A DNA stretch of 64,000 nt from JADGGM01 sp025449955 (GTDB taxonomy: Bacteria; Gemmatimonadota; Gemmatimonadetes; Gemmatimonadales; Gemmatimonadaceae), in the NCBI GenBank assembly GCA_036554285.1, contig DATBNO010000076.1, positions 1-64,000 of the forward strand, given 5' to 3'. The notes under the pieces are model-generated. The model did not search any database, was not told the DNA's origin, and saw only the letters and a program-made list of their open reading frames with translations. The translations under genes and the position numbers were made by a program. This document shows, in pieces, positions 8,732 to 17,529 of the stretch (its first letter is position 1; every line of letters starts with the position of its first letter).

Positions 8732-9562
8732 ATGAACGCTCCAAAACAGGTGCAAGCAGATATCGCGACGCGCGCGCGTGAGCTCGTGGGTGCGATGCAT
8801 CGGGCAGCGGACGCAGCCGCGCAGTTCATCACCGAGCGCAGTGCGCATCGCGACACGCTCGAGTGGCGCTCCAAGGCACACCAGGACTACGTGAGCGACG
8901 TCGACACCGGTGCCGAGCGCATCGTCCGCGAGACGTTGCTCGGGGCCGCGCCCAACGCGCAGATCCTCGGCGAAGAGTTGTCGCCCGACGCAAAAGTGGA
9001 CGCCGATGTGGTGTTCGTCGTCGATCCGCTCGACGGGACGACCAACTTCCTGCACGGCTATCCGCAGTATGCGGTGTCGATCGCTCTGGTGATCGGCGGC
9101 GCGATGGCCGCGGGTGTCGTGCGAAACGTCGCGTCGCGTGAAACGTTCGCCGCTGTGTTGGGCGAAGGCGCGACGCGCAACGACGCTCCCATCCGCGTCT
9201 CGCACATCGACGATCCGTCGCTGGCGCTCGTCGGCACCGGCATTCCGTTCCGCACACCGGAGCAGCTGCGGCCGTATCTCAAACAGCTCGAGGCGGTGGC
9301 GCGCGCCACGGCAGGGGTGCGACGCGCCGGATCCGCGGCGCTCGACCTGTGCGATGTGGCCTGCGGACGATTCGAGGCATTCTGGGAGCTCACGCTTTCT
9401 CCATGGGACTTCGCGGCCGCCGCGCTCATCATCCGAGAAGCCGGCGGGAAGATCACCGCGGTCGGTGGTGGTCCTCTGCCCCTCGCGCGGAGCAGCGTGC
9501 TCGCGGGCACACCGGCGATGCATGCGTGGCTCGATTCTCTCCTCGCACACGCCGACGTGTGA
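8732..9562 (+). CDS. suhB: Inositol monophosphatase family protein (SuhB-like)
   Basis: A 276-residue Mg-dependent sugar phosphatase. It shows the metal-binding Glu81-Glu82, the DPLDGT motif (98-103) and a late WDFAAAALI segment that supplies the last metal ligand. Members hydrolyse inositol-1-phosphate or related sugar phosphates, and SuhB also binds transcription complexes in E. coli. The first in-frame ATG is used here. A second ATG at 8795 begins MHRAADAAA, which aligns better with the family N-terminus and would leave about 75 bp for the divergent promoters; the true start may be there. The stop lies 142 bp before the MscS gene. Confidence 0.9.
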   Translation: MNAPKQVQADIATRARELVGAMHRAADAAAQFITERSAHRDTLEWRSKAHQDYVSDVDTGAERIVRETLLGAAPNAQILGEELSPDAKVDADVVFVVDPLDGTTNFLHGYPQYAVSIALVIGGAMAAGVVRNVASRETFAAVLGEGATRNDAPIRVSHIDDPSLALVGTGIPFRTPEQLRPYLKQLEAVARATAGVRRAGSAALDLCDVACGRFEAFWELTLSPWDFAAAALIIREAGGKITAVGGGPLPLARSSVLAGTPAMHAWLDSLLAHADV

Positions 9563-9704
9563 GGCGCGGGTCGTCGGTCCGACCGGGTTGCACGGTCCGC
9601 CACGCTCCCGCACCGCTCCCGTCGCGGGTACATTGCCTCGACCGCGCGGCGCACGTCGCGAGGTTGTTCGCGTGAAATCACGCTTGAGAGGCGGCCGGAG
9701 GGCG

Positions 9705-11705
9705 ATGCTCGCGTTCGGTAGGCGATTCGGAGCAGCGGTAGTCATTGGCGTCGCGTTCGCCACCACGGCGCGCGCGCAGGCGGCACAGCAGCAGGCGGCA
9801 CAGCAGCAGGCGGCGCCCAAGGCGCCGGCGGCGCGCGTGTCGCCGGTGACGGCGGACCAAGTGCTCGAGCACCTGCACATGAGCATCGGCTGGTATCGCC
9901 GGTTGTCGACGCTCGCGCAGTCATCCGATTTAGCCGACAACGAAATCGCGCACGACCGCCTGCAACGCACGTCGCTCGCCGCCGTCCAGTACTCGTTCGA
10001 TTTCGCGATGGCCGCGGCGCGCCTCATCGATGCGTCGCATGCAGCGTCGGACACGTCGAGCGCTGGGAATACCTATGATGAAGCGGGGAAACTCGATCGC
10101 GCGGCGACGCGCATGGCCGGGAGAGTGTCGGCGCTGCAGTCGCGGCTCGCCGCGCTGGACGACCAGATCGCGCACGCGCCGGCGCGCGCACAACGCGATC
10201 TCGCCGCCCAACGCGACGAGCTGCAGTCGGAGCTCAATCTCTCGCTCGAGGTGCAGAAGACCATCCTCGAGCTGCAACGCTTCGCGGCGAACATGGCCGC
10301 CCACGGCGTCGGCGGCACCGGAAGCCTAACGGGACAAATCGCCGAGCTCGAGCGGTCGGTTCCTGAAGCGCGGCACGGCACGTCGACAGCCACGCGCCCT
10401 GCGACGACCACGACCAGCACCGACACGAGCGGCACGCACACGACGACGACGACGACCGCCGCCGTGCCCGCCGTCGTGCCCGCCGTCGTGCCGCAGCCCG
10501 CGCCCCAGACGGGACCCGCACGCGGACTCCTCGCGCTTTTCTCGGATTGGCTCGCGCTGCGCAGCACGAGCAAGAATTTGACGTCGGCGATCGACGCGAC
10601 GGACGCGTTGACGAGCCAGATCGACTCGCTACGCGCCGCGGTAGGCGGCCAAGCGCGGACGCTGGTGCGCGCGCACGCGGCGGATACCGGGGCGGTCGAT
10701 CCCAGCCAACTGCTCCAGGTGCAGCACCAGTTCGACAGCGCCACGACGCGGTTCAGGCAGCTTTCGACACTGCTCGTCCCGATCGGCGAAGAGGACATCA
10801 CGGTGGATGACGCGCGCGGCTCGCTCAGCGAGTGGAGCGACATCGCCAAAGGGCGCGCCAACGATGTGTTAGGCAATCTGGTGCTGCACGCGGTGATTTT
10901 GCTCGCCTCGATCGCGATCGTGCTCTTCATTTCGGAGATCTGGCGCCGCGCGACGTTCCGCTACCTCCACGATGCGCGCCGGCGGCGACAGTTCCTGCTC
11001 CTGCGACGCATCGCGGTGGCGGTCGCGTTGCTCACGATCATCGTCATCGGTTTCGTGTCCGAGATCGGATCGCTCGCTACGTACGTGGGCTTCCTCACCG
11101 CCGGTCTCGCCGTCGCGTTGCAAAACGTCATTCTCGCGGTTGTCGCGTACTTCTTCCTCATCGGGCGATACGGCGTGCGCGTGGGCGATCGCATCACGCT
11201 CGCCGGGGTGACGGGCCGGGTGATCGACATCGGCCTCATCCGCATCTACTTGATGGAGCTCGCCGGGCCGGAGCTGCAGTCGACGGGACGCATCGTGGTC
11301 ATGTCCAACGCCGTACTGTTCCAGCCGGCGGCGCTCTTCAAGCAGATCCCGGGCGCCGAGTACACGTGGCATACCGTCACGCTGTCGCTGGCGCCCACGA
11401 CGGACGTCGCGTCGACGCAGATGAAGCTCAAAGCGGTGGCGGACAAGGTGTATGGGGCGTACCGCGGGTCGATCGATGAGCAGCACGCGACGGTGCAGCG
11501 GCTGGTCGACTTCGACACGTCGACGCCGGAGCCGCAGGTCGATGTCCGCTTCTCCGAGCAAGCGCTGGAGTTCGTGGTGCGGTACCCCGTGCTTCCCGAG
11601 CAGGCGGCGACCAACGACCAGGTGATGATGAAGGCGCTCCGTGAGGCCGTGGCCGAAGACGCCGTGCGGGAAGACGCCGTGCGCGCCCCCGCGGCGTCTG
11701 CCTAA
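9705..11705 (+). CDS. MscS-family mechanosensitive channel with long periplasmic N-terminus
   Basis: A 666-residue protein predicted to open under membrane tension and release solutes. It begins with a signal peptide ending near ARAQA, then glutamine/alanine repeats (two AQQQA units) and about 350 residues rich in alpha-helix with coiled-coil character and a Thr/Pro-rich linker. Three membrane helices follow from about residue 390. The last carries GFLTAGLAVALQNVI, the pore-lining TM3 pattern of MscS, and leads into the cytoplasmic beta domain (YGVRVGDRITLAGVTG). The ATG was chosen because GGAGG sits 5 bp upstream and a signal peptide follows; the frame stays open far upstream inside suhB, but that is not coding. 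The stop TAA lies in a GCCTAAC motif. Confidence 0.9.
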   Translation: MLAFGRRFGAAVVIGVAFATTARAQAAQQQAAQQQAAPKAPAARVSPVTADQVLEHLHMSIGWYRRLSTLAQSSDLADNEIAHDRLQRTSLAAVQYSFDFAMAAARLIDASHAASDTSSAGNTYDEAGKLDRAATRMAGRVSALQSRLAALDDQIAHAPARAQRDLAAQRDELQSELNLSLEVQKTILELQRFAANMAAHGVGGTGSLTGQIAELERSVPEARHGTSTATRPATTTTSTDTSGTHTTTTTTAAVPAVVPAVVPQPAPQTGPARGLLALFSDWLALRSTSKNLTSAIDATDALTSQIDSLRAAVGGQARTLVRAHAADTGAVDPSQLLQVQHQFDSATTRFRQLSTLLVPIGEEDITVDDARGSLSEWSDIAKGRANDVLGNLVLHAVILLASIAIVLFISEIWRRATFRYLHDARRRRQFLLLRRIAVAVALLTIIVIGFVSEIGSLATYVGFLTAGLAVALQNVILAVVAYFFLIGRYGVRVGDRITLAGVTGRVIDIGLIRIYLMELAGPELQSTGRIVVMSNAVLFQPAALFKQIPGAEYTWHTVTLSLAPTTDVASTQMKLKAVADKVYGAYRGSIDEQHATVQRLVDFDTSTPEPQVDVRFSEQALEFVVRYPVLPEQAATNDQVMMKALREAVAEDAVREDAVRAPAASA

Positions 11706-11742
11706 CACAGACCTCTCTCCACACGACACCGAGGTGACGGGT

Positions 11743-12255
11743 ATGAGCGTGCTGACGATCGTTTTGCGGCTTGTCCACATCGTGGACGGCGTGCTGTGGG
11801 TGGGATTCGCGGTGTTCGGCGCGTTCTTTCTGCTGCCCACGATCGCCGAGACCGGTGCCGAGGGCGGCAAGGTGATGCTGGCGTTGCAGCGTCGCCATCT
11901 GCTCACGGTGTTCCCCATTTTCGCGCTGCTCACCGTGATCAGCGGTATCTGGCTCTACGGCCGCGCGGCGCGGATGGCGCCCGGATTCGGCGGGTCGCAC
12001 ATGGGCATGACGTTAGGCTTTGGCGGCGTGTGCGCGCTGATCGCCTTGTTCGTCGGCATGCTGGTGGTCACGCCGTCGATGAACCGCGCGGTGGCCACGG
12101 CGCAGCAGGCGGCGCAGGCCGCGACGAACGACGAGCGCCAGGCGCTCATGGCGTTGAGCGCGCAGCGCCGGGCCCGCGCGGCGCGTGGATCGCAGATCGC
12201 GACGCTGCTGCTGATCATCGCGGCGTGCGCGATGGCCGTGGGGCGATACGTGTGA
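11743..12255 (+). CDS. Four-helix integral membrane protein of unknown function
   Basis: A 170-residue protein with four predicted membrane segments: near residues 5-30, 50-67, 85-107 and 148-165. A conserved-looking histidine lies in helix 1 (RLVHIVDGVLWVG) and there is a soluble alanine/glutamine/arginine loop before the last helix. Histidines within the helices and the small size recall CopD/DUF2269-like haem or metal membrane proteins, but I cannot assign a family. The ATG is preceded by GAGGTG 6 bp upstream. It sits 37 bp after the MscS gene and may be in the same transcript. Confidence 0.75.
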   Translation: MSVLTIVLRLVHIVDGVLWVGFAVFGAFFLLPTIAETGAEGGKVMLALQRRHLLTVFPIFALLTVISGIWLYGRAARMAPGFGGSHMGMTLGFGGVCALIALFVGMLVVTPSMNRAVATAQQAAQAATNDERQALMALSAQRRARAARGSQIATLLLIIAACAMAVGRYV

Positions 12256-12295
12256 GCGAACTGGCGCCCGTGGAGTCACCAGTCCATCTTTCGTC

Positions 12296-12463
12296 ATGAA
12301 AAAGAAACGCATCCCGGCGTCTGCACCGGCCCCGCGGCAGGGCGGCCCGCGCGCGCCCAACCGTCCACCGTCGCCCGGCGGGACGTCGCGCAAGTCGGGC
12401 CCGCCCGGACCCCAAGGCAAGCCGCGGCACACGGCCGCCCGTTCCGGCCAACGCGGCCGTTAG
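12296..12463 (+). CDS. Very small basic, proline/glycine/arginine-rich ORF (hypothetical)
   Basis: A 55-codon reading frame starting MKKKRIPASAPAPRQGG and ending GQRGR. Almost the whole peptide is Pro, Arg, Gly, Ser and Ala with many positive charges, so it would be disordered and could bind nucleic acid. The stop TAG lies inside a CGTTAGGC motif, 15 bp before ftcD. No Shine-Dalgarno is obvious. Similar tiny basic ORFs can be real or chance products of GC-rich DNA. I list it because the start is MKKKR-like, it fills the gap between two plus-strand genes exactly, and nothing else occupies the space. Confidence 0.35.
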   Translation: MKKKRIPASAPAPRQGGPRAPNRPPSPGGTSRKSGPPGPQGKPRHTAARSGQRGR

Positions 12464-12478
12464 GCACGCGCTCCGCAT

Positions 12479-14008
12479 ATGCCGCTCGTCGAATGCGTCC
12501 CGAACTTCAGCGACGGCCGACGCGCCGACGTCATCCAGGCGATTCGTGACGCGATCGCGTCGGTCGAGGGCGCGGTGGTCCTCGATGTCTCGTCCGATGA
12601 ATCGCACAACCGCTCGGTCATCACGTTCGTCGCGCCGCGCGAGCGCGCCGTGGACGCGGCGCTGGCCGGCATCCGCGTGGCCACGGATCGGATCGACCTC
12701 ACGCAGCACACGGGCGAGCATCCGCGCATGGGCGCGACGGACGTCGTGCCATTCATCCCGCTCGAGGGCACGACGATGGAGGAGTGCGTGGGTCTGGCCC
12801 GCGCGTTAGGCGAACGCGTGGGACGCGAACTCGGCATTCCGGTCTACCTGTACGAGCGCGCGGCCACGCGTCCCGACCGCGAGAACCTCGCCGACGTGCG
12901 GCGCGGACAGTTCGAGGGCATCCGCGCCGAGATCGAGACTAACGCGGCGCGCAGTCCCGACTTCGGCCCGCGGCGCGTGCACGCCACGGCGGGCGCGATG
13001 GCGATCGGCGCACGCCCCTTTCTCGTCGCGTACAACGTCTACTTGGGCGACGCATCACACGTGGGCGACGCCAAGCGGATCGCGAAGGCGGTGCGCGGCT
13101 CCTCGGGCGGCCTGCGCCACGTGAAAGCGTTGGGACTCGAGGTCGACGCGCAGGCGCAGGTGTCGATGAACCTCGTCGACATCGACCAGACGCCGGCCTA
13201 TCGCGCGTTCGACATGGTGGCGATGGAAGCCGCCGCGGCCGGCGTGCCGGTGACGTGGAGCGAGATCGTGGGCCTGGTGCCGGAGCGTGTGTTGTTCGAC
13301 GCGGCCGCGCGGCATCTGCGCCTCGCCACGTTCTCGCCGGACCAGATCCTGGAGCGACGCGTCCGCGCGGCCCAGGCCGGGGGCGCGCCTCCGGCCACGC
13401 CTAACGGAGATCTCGTGGCGGCCGTCGCCGCCCCGACGCCGACGCCGGGCGGCGGCAGCGTGGCGGCGTACGCGGGCGCGCTCGCCGCGGCGCTCGCGCA
13501 GATGGTGGCCGGGCTCACCGCGGGCCGGAAGAAGTTCGCCGAGGTGGACGCCGTGATGCGCGACGCGGGCGCCCGCGCCGCAGCGTTAGTCACGCGGCTC
13601 GAGGAGCTCGTCGAGCTCGACTCGCAGTCGTACCTGGCGGTGTCGGCGGCCTACAAGCTGCCCAAGGACACGCCGGAGCAGCGCGCCCAACGCGACGCCG
13701 CCATCACCGCGTCGCTCATCGGCGCGAGCGAAGTACCGCTCGAGACGGCGCGCGCGTGCGCCGGGGTCGCCGGCCTGGCGGAGATCGTGGCGACCAAGGG
13801 GAACCCGAGCGCGGTGTCCGACGCCGGCGTGTCGGCGCTGCTCGCGGAAGCGGCGTGCCGCGGCGCGGCCTACAACGTCCGCATCAACGTCGCCGCGCTC
13901 GGCGATCCGGCCAAGGGACACGCGCTCGTCGAGGCGGTGGGCGAGTTCGTGCGCGAGACGTCGGCCGCGGCGGCCCGCGTCACCGCGGAAGTCGAGCGGC
14001 ACATCTAG
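12479..14008 (+). CDS. ftcD: Glutamate formimidoyltransferase / formimidoyltetrahydrofolate cyclodeaminase fusion
   Basis: A 509-residue bifunctional enzyme at the end of histidine breakdown. It moves the formimidoyl group from formiminoglutamate to tetrahydrofolate, then releases ammonia to give methenyl-THF. The transferase part (about 1-300) starts LVECVPNFSDGR and has the catalytic histidine in HPRMGATD (His81). The cyclodeaminase part (from about 309) starts at TPTPGGGSVAAYAGALAAAL, the family signature. Fusion in one chain is as in animal FTCD and some bacteria. No other hut genes are visible, so the rest of the pathway must be elsewhere or the enzyme acts alone. It ends 12 bp before a long inverted repeat shared with the convergent map gene. 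Confidence 0.95.
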   Translation: MPLVECVPNFSDGRRADVIQAIRDAIASVEGAVVLDVSSDESHNRSVITFVAPRERAVDAALAGIRVATDRIDLTQHTGEHPRMGATDVVPFIPLEGTTMEECVGLARALGERVGRELGIPVYLYERAATRPDRENLADVRRGQFEGIRAEIETNAARSPDFGPRRVHATAGAMAIGARPFLVAYNVYLGDASHVGDAKRIAKAVRGSSGGLRHVKALGLEVDAQAQVSMNLVDIDQTPAYRAFDMVAMEAAAAGVPVTWSEIVGLVPERVLFDAAARHLRLATFSPDQILERRVRAAQAGGAPPATPNGDLVAAVAAPTPTPGGGSVAAYAGALAAALAQMVAGLTAGRKKFAEVDAVMRDAGARAAALVTRLEELVELDSQSYLAVSAAYKLPKDTPEQRAQRDAAITASLIGASEVPLETARACAGVAGLAEIVATKGNPSAVSDAGVSALLAEAACRGAAYNVRINVAALGDPAKGHALVEAVGEFVRETSAAAARVTAEVERHI

Positions 14009-14020
14009 CCTGGGTGTGAC

Positions 14021-14208
14021 GACAAAGGGGTTGAAGGATAACGGAAGGGATGCAGGAGATGGGGACGATCGTGCTGCGCGGGTGACACGCACATCGCGCA
14101 CCCTCGAGAAAGCCTTCTGTCGTGCGTTAGGCGACGAACCATCCTCGCGGGGCAGAACGATCTTCCCCACTTCTTGCATCCCTTTCGTTATCCTTTAAGC
14201 CTTTTGTC
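14021..14208. repeat. 52-bp imperfect inverted repeat with 84-bp spacer between convergent ftcD and map
   Basis: Left arm 14021-14072 starts GACAAAGGGGTTGAAGGATA; right arm 14157-14208 is its near reverse complement, ending CCTTTTGTC. By eye 44 of 52 positions pair by Watson-Crick rules. In the plus-strand RNA five of the eight exceptions become G-U pairs, leaving three true mismatches. The loop contains one GCCTAACG-type octamer. The element could be a large bidirectional terminator, a source of double-stranded RNA, or a decayed miniature inverted-repeat element. Confidence 0.85.
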
Positions 14209-14242
14209 GTGAAACCCAGCCGTGCGCGCCGAGCGACGAGCG

Positions 14243-15001
14243 TTAGGCGCTACGGCGAGTGAGCACGCGCGGCCCCTGATCGGTGATCGCCACCGTGTGC
14301 TCGAAGTGCGCCGACCGCGAGCCGTCGGCGGTCACGATGGTCCACCGGTCCGGCATCGTGCGCGTCCTGGGCGCGCCCGCGTTCACCATCGGCTCGATCG
14401 CGATCGTGAGACCGGGCGTCAGCCGCATCAGCCGCTTCGGCTTGCCGTAGTTAGGCACCTGCGGCTCTTCGTGGAACTCGGTGCCGATGCCGTGGCCCAC
14501 CAGCTCGCGCACGACGCTGAACCCCGCGGCCTCCACCACCTGCTGGATCGCCGCGCCGATGTCCCCGATGTGGTTCTCGGTCGTCGCCGCGCCGATGCCG
14601 GCTTCCAGCGCGTCCACGGTCACCGCCAGCAGCCGCGCCGACTCGGCATCGACGTCGCCCACGGGGACCGTCGTCGCGGAGTCGGTGAAAAACCCCTTGT
14701 AGCCCACGCCGACATCGATCGAGACCAGGTCGCCCTCGTGAAGCACGCGCTTCTTCGACGGAATCCCGTGCACGATCTCCTCGTTGATCGACGTGCAGAT
14801 GGAACCGGGGAATCCATAGAGCCCCTTGAACGCCGGCGTCGCGTTGTCGTGCGAGCGAATGAACCGCTCGGCCAGCGCGTCGAGGTCGAGCGTCGACATC
14901 CCGGGCGCCACGTGCTCGGCGAGCATCGTGACCGTGTCTGCGAGAATCCTGCCGCCCTCGGCCATCACATCGATTTCGCGCGGCGACTTGAGCTGGATCA
15001 T
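14243..15001 (-). CDS. map: Methionine aminopeptidase, type I
   Basis: Removes the initiator methionine from new proteins. The 252-residue length is typical of type Ia enzymes. All five metal ligands are visible: Asp96, Asp107, His170, Glu203 and Glu234, together with His79 and His177 that line the active site. The ATG overlaps the adk stop codon (ATGA), so the two genes are translationally coupled as the tail of the ribosomal operon (secY-adk-map). The stop TAA is inside a GCCTAACG motif. Downstream, where infA-rpmJ-rpsM would be expected, there is instead the inverted repeat and a convergent gene. Confidence 0.97.
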   Translation of the reverse strand: MIQLKSPREIDVMAEGGRILADTVTMLAEHVAPGMSTLDLDALAERFIRSHDNATPAFKGLYGFPGSICTSINEEIVHGIPSKKRVLHEGDLVSIDVGVGYKGFFTDSATTVPVGDVDAESARLLAVTVDALEAGIGAATTENHIGDIGAAIQQVVEAAGFSVVRELVGHGIGTEFHEEPQVPNYGKPKRLMRLTPGLTIAIEPMVNAGAPRTRTMPDRWTIVTADGSRSAHFEHTVAITDQGPRVLTRRSA

Positions 15002-15663
15002 TTTCCTAACGCTGTCAACACCCGCGCGGAGACGTCGTCCACCGCGCCGATCGCGTCCACCAACACCACACGCGCCGCGCTCTGACCGCGGAGCGCGCCC
15101 TCGCGGGCGCGGGCGCGATACCATTCGATGACCGGCGCCGTCTGTTCGCGGTACGCGCGCATGCGCGTGCGAATTGCGTCCGGCTCGTCATCCTTGCGGC
15201 GCACGAGCGTGCCGCCGCACTTGTCACAGGTGCTCCCGGGCTCGCGGCCCGTGTACGGCGACTGGCACTTCTCGCACACCGTGCGCGTGCTCAGACGGCG
15301 CACCAATTCCTCTTCATCCACGTCGAACAGCAGCACGACGTCGAGCGTCCGGCCCAGCTCGCCTAACACACGGGCCAACCCTTCGGCCTGCGGCACCGTG
15401 CGCACCACGCCGTCGAGCACCACGCCGTTGGCGGCGGCGGGTCTGGCCAGCGCCTCCTTCATGATGCCGAGGATGACCGAATCGGGCACCAGGTCGCCGC
15501 GATCCATGAATCGCTTGGCCGCGAGCCCCTGCGGCGTCGCCTGCCTAACGGCCTCCCGCAGCACGTCGCCGGTGGCCAGTTTCGGGATATTGAATGTCTG
15601 GGCGATACGCTCGCCCTGCGTGCCCTTGCCGGCGCCGGGAGGGCCGAGCAACACGATGTTCAT
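14998..15663 (-). CDS. adk: Adenylate kinase, zinc-type lid
   Basis: Interconverts ATP + AMP and 2 ADP. The P-loop GPPGAGKGT spans 7-15. The long lid has four cysteines (130, 133, 146, 149) that should bind zinc as in Gram-positive and thermophile enzymes. The length of 221 is normal. One oddity: the family signature DGFPRT reads DGVVRT here (about residues 84-89), with both the aromatic and the proline replaced, checked against the nucleotides. The gene lies 38 bp after secY and overlaps map by 4 bp. Confidence 0.95.
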   Translation of the reverse strand: MNIVLLGPPGAGKGTQGERIAQTFNIPKLATGDVLREAVRQATPQGLAAKRFMDRGDLVPDSVILGIMKEALARPAAANGVVLDGVVRTVPQAEGLARVLGELGRTLDVVLLFDVDEEELVRRLSTRTVCEKCQSPYTGREPGSTCDKCGGTLVRRKDDEPDAIRTRMRAYREQTAPVIEWYRARAREGALRGQSAARVVLVDAIGAVDDVSARVLTALGK

Positions 15664-15701
15664 GTGTCCGTCCGCTCCCTGATGACCGGTGGTACGTGTG
15701 C

Positions 15702-17033
15702 TCAGTACGTCGTGGCCCGGCCGCGGAATTTGACCCGGCCTTTCTTCATGAAGCCGTCGTACTTGCGCAGATAGAAGTGCTGCTCCAACTGCACCAGCGT
15801 ATCCAGTCCGACGCCTACGACGATCAGCAGCGACGTCCCGCCGAAGCGGAACGGGACGTTAATCAAGTCGAGAATCCAGATCGGCAAGAGCGCAATCAGC
15901 GTCAGGAACAGCGCGCCCGGGAACGTGATGCGCGACATCACCTTCTCGATGTACTCCGCTGTCTTGGCTCCGGGCTTCACACCCGGAATGAATCCGCCCT
16001 GCTTCTTCAGGTTCTCCGCGATGTCGATCGGATTGAAAATGATCGCCGTATAGAAGTACGTGAAGAACAGGATCAGGATCGCCATCAGCACATAGTATTC
16101 CCACGTGCCGGGATTGAGCGCTTCGGCCATGGCTTGCGCCCACGCCGCCTTGCTGCCGAACTGCGCGAGCGTGCCCGGCACCACGATCACCGTCTGCGCG
16201 AAGATGATCGGCATCACGTTGGCGGCGTTCATGCGCAACGGGATGAAGTTCTTGGACGACTCGCGCTGGCGACCGCGCGCCATGGTGCGCTGGGGGATCT
16301 GGATGGGCACGCGCCGGGCGGCAACCGTGATCGCGACGGTGAACGCCACGACGGCGACCATGACCGCCACCAGGATCACGAGGCGGAACGGCGAGAGCGC
16401 GCCCGTGGACAGGAACCCGAAGGTCTGCACGATGGCCGGCCAGAACCGCTCGATGATCGAGAAGAAGATCATGAGCGACGCGCCGTTGCCGACGCCGCGC
16501 TCGGTGATCTGCTCGCCTAACCACATGACGAAGATCGCGCCCGCGGTGAGGAAGAGCGTCATCTGGATCTGGAACATGATGCCGGGATGCGCCACCGCGC
16601 CCTGCAACGACTCGGTGAACACCGCGTAGCCGTACCCCTGCATGACGGCGACGCCGACGGTCATGTACCGCGTCCACTGCTCGACTTTCTTCCGGCCCTG
16701 TTCTTCGCGCTGCAGCTTCTCGACGCTCGGCAGCACCGCGCCCAGGATCTGGAACACGATGCTGGCCGAGATGTACGGGATGATGCCTAACGCAAACAGC
16801 GTGGCGCGCGACAGGCCGCCGCCCACGAACAAGTCGTAGAGACCCAACAGGCCGCCGGCTTGTTGGCTCTTGAAGAAATCGATCAGGGCCTGGGTGTCGA
16901 TCCCGGGCGCCGTGATGTGCGAGCCGACCCGATAGATGATCAGCGCAAGTAGCGTGAAGCCTATGCGCGACCGTAACTCGGGCGTCTTGAAGATCGTGCC
17001 GAACAGCTGGGTCGCCGCCTTCTCCTGCGCCAT
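15702..17033 (-). CDS. secY: Protein translocase subunit SecY
   Basis: The central channel of the Sec translocon in the inner membrane. It has 443 residues with about ten membrane helices. Recognisable segments include the TM2 plug-side region GLYDLFVGGGLSRATLFALG, the C4/C5 loop arginine region and a C-terminal RGRATTY. The ATG was chosen because it sits one base after the rplO stop and begins MAQEKAATQLFGTIFK, typical of SecY; a longer frame reads back into rplO and is rejected. It belongs to the spc operon. Confidence 0.97.
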   Translation of the reverse strand: MAQEKAATQLFGTIFKTPELRSRIGFTLLALIIYRVGSHITAPGIDTQALIDFFKSQQAGGLLGLYDLFVGGGLSRATLFALGIIPYISASIVFQILGAVLPSVEKLQREEQGRKKVEQWTRYMTVGVAVMQGYGYAVFTESLQGAVAHPGIMFQIQMTLFLTAGAIFVMWLGEQITERGVGNGASLMIFFSIIERFWPAIVQTFGFLSTGALSPFRLVILVAVMVAVVAFTVAITVAARRVPIQIPQRTMARGRQRESSKNFIPLRMNAANVMPIIFAQTVIVVPGTLAQFGSKAAWAQAMAEALNPGTWEYYVLMAILILFFTYFYTAIIFNPIDIAENLKKQGGFIPGVKPGAKTAEYIEKVMSRITFPGALFLTLIALLPIWILDLINVPFRFGGTSLLIVVGVGLDTLVQLEQHFYLRKYDGFMKKGRVKFRGRATTY

Positions 17034-17034
17034 G

Positions 17035-17523
17035 TCAGTCCTCGACGCGGCCTCCGGCCGCCACGATCCGCTCACGAACCGCCGCGCTCACCCGAATACC
17101 GCGAACCGTCACCGCACGGGTGAGCGTACCGTTCGCGAGCAGCTTGGCAGGTCCTTTCCCTTTGCGGATGAGTCCCGCCTCGATGAGAACGTCGGCCGTG
17201 ATCGCATCTTTCGCCGACAATTCGTTGATGTCACTCAGGTCCACGACCTGCGACTCTACACGAAATGGATTCGTGAAGCCGCGCTTGGGCAGACGACGCG
17301 TGAGCGGCATCTGGCCGCCCTCGAAATGGGGCTTCCCACCGCCGGGTCCGTGATGGCCCGCGCGCGCCTTGATACCCTTGTGGCCCTTGCCCGACGTCTT
17401 GCCCGTGCCCGACCCCGGTCCGCGGCCTAACCGCTTCCGGTTGCGATGCGATCCGGGCGCCGGCACCAGATTGTGCAGGCCGATGTGCTCGGGGTGGGGC
17501 GTCTCTCGCTGTTCCTTGGCCAC
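17035..17523 (-). CDS. rplO: 50S ribosomal protein L15
   Basis: Large-subunit assembly protein of 162 residues, slightly longer than the usual 145-150. The N-terminal extended arm carries the glycine-rich RNA-binding signature GPGSGTGKTSGKGHKG followed by GFEGGQ-like EGGQMPLTRRLPKRGF. Preceded by rpmD with a 6-bp gap and followed by secY after one base, the canonical order. Confidence 0.97.
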   Translation of the reverse strand: MAKEQRETPHPEHIGLHNLVPAPGSHRNRKRLGRGPGSGTGKTSGKGHKGIKARAGHHGPGGGKPHFEGGQMPLTRRLPKRGFTNPFRVESQVVDLSDINELSAKDAITADVLIEAGLIRKGKGPAKLLANGTLTRAVTVRGIRVSAAVRERIVAAGGRVED

Positions 17524-17529
17524 TGTTCC

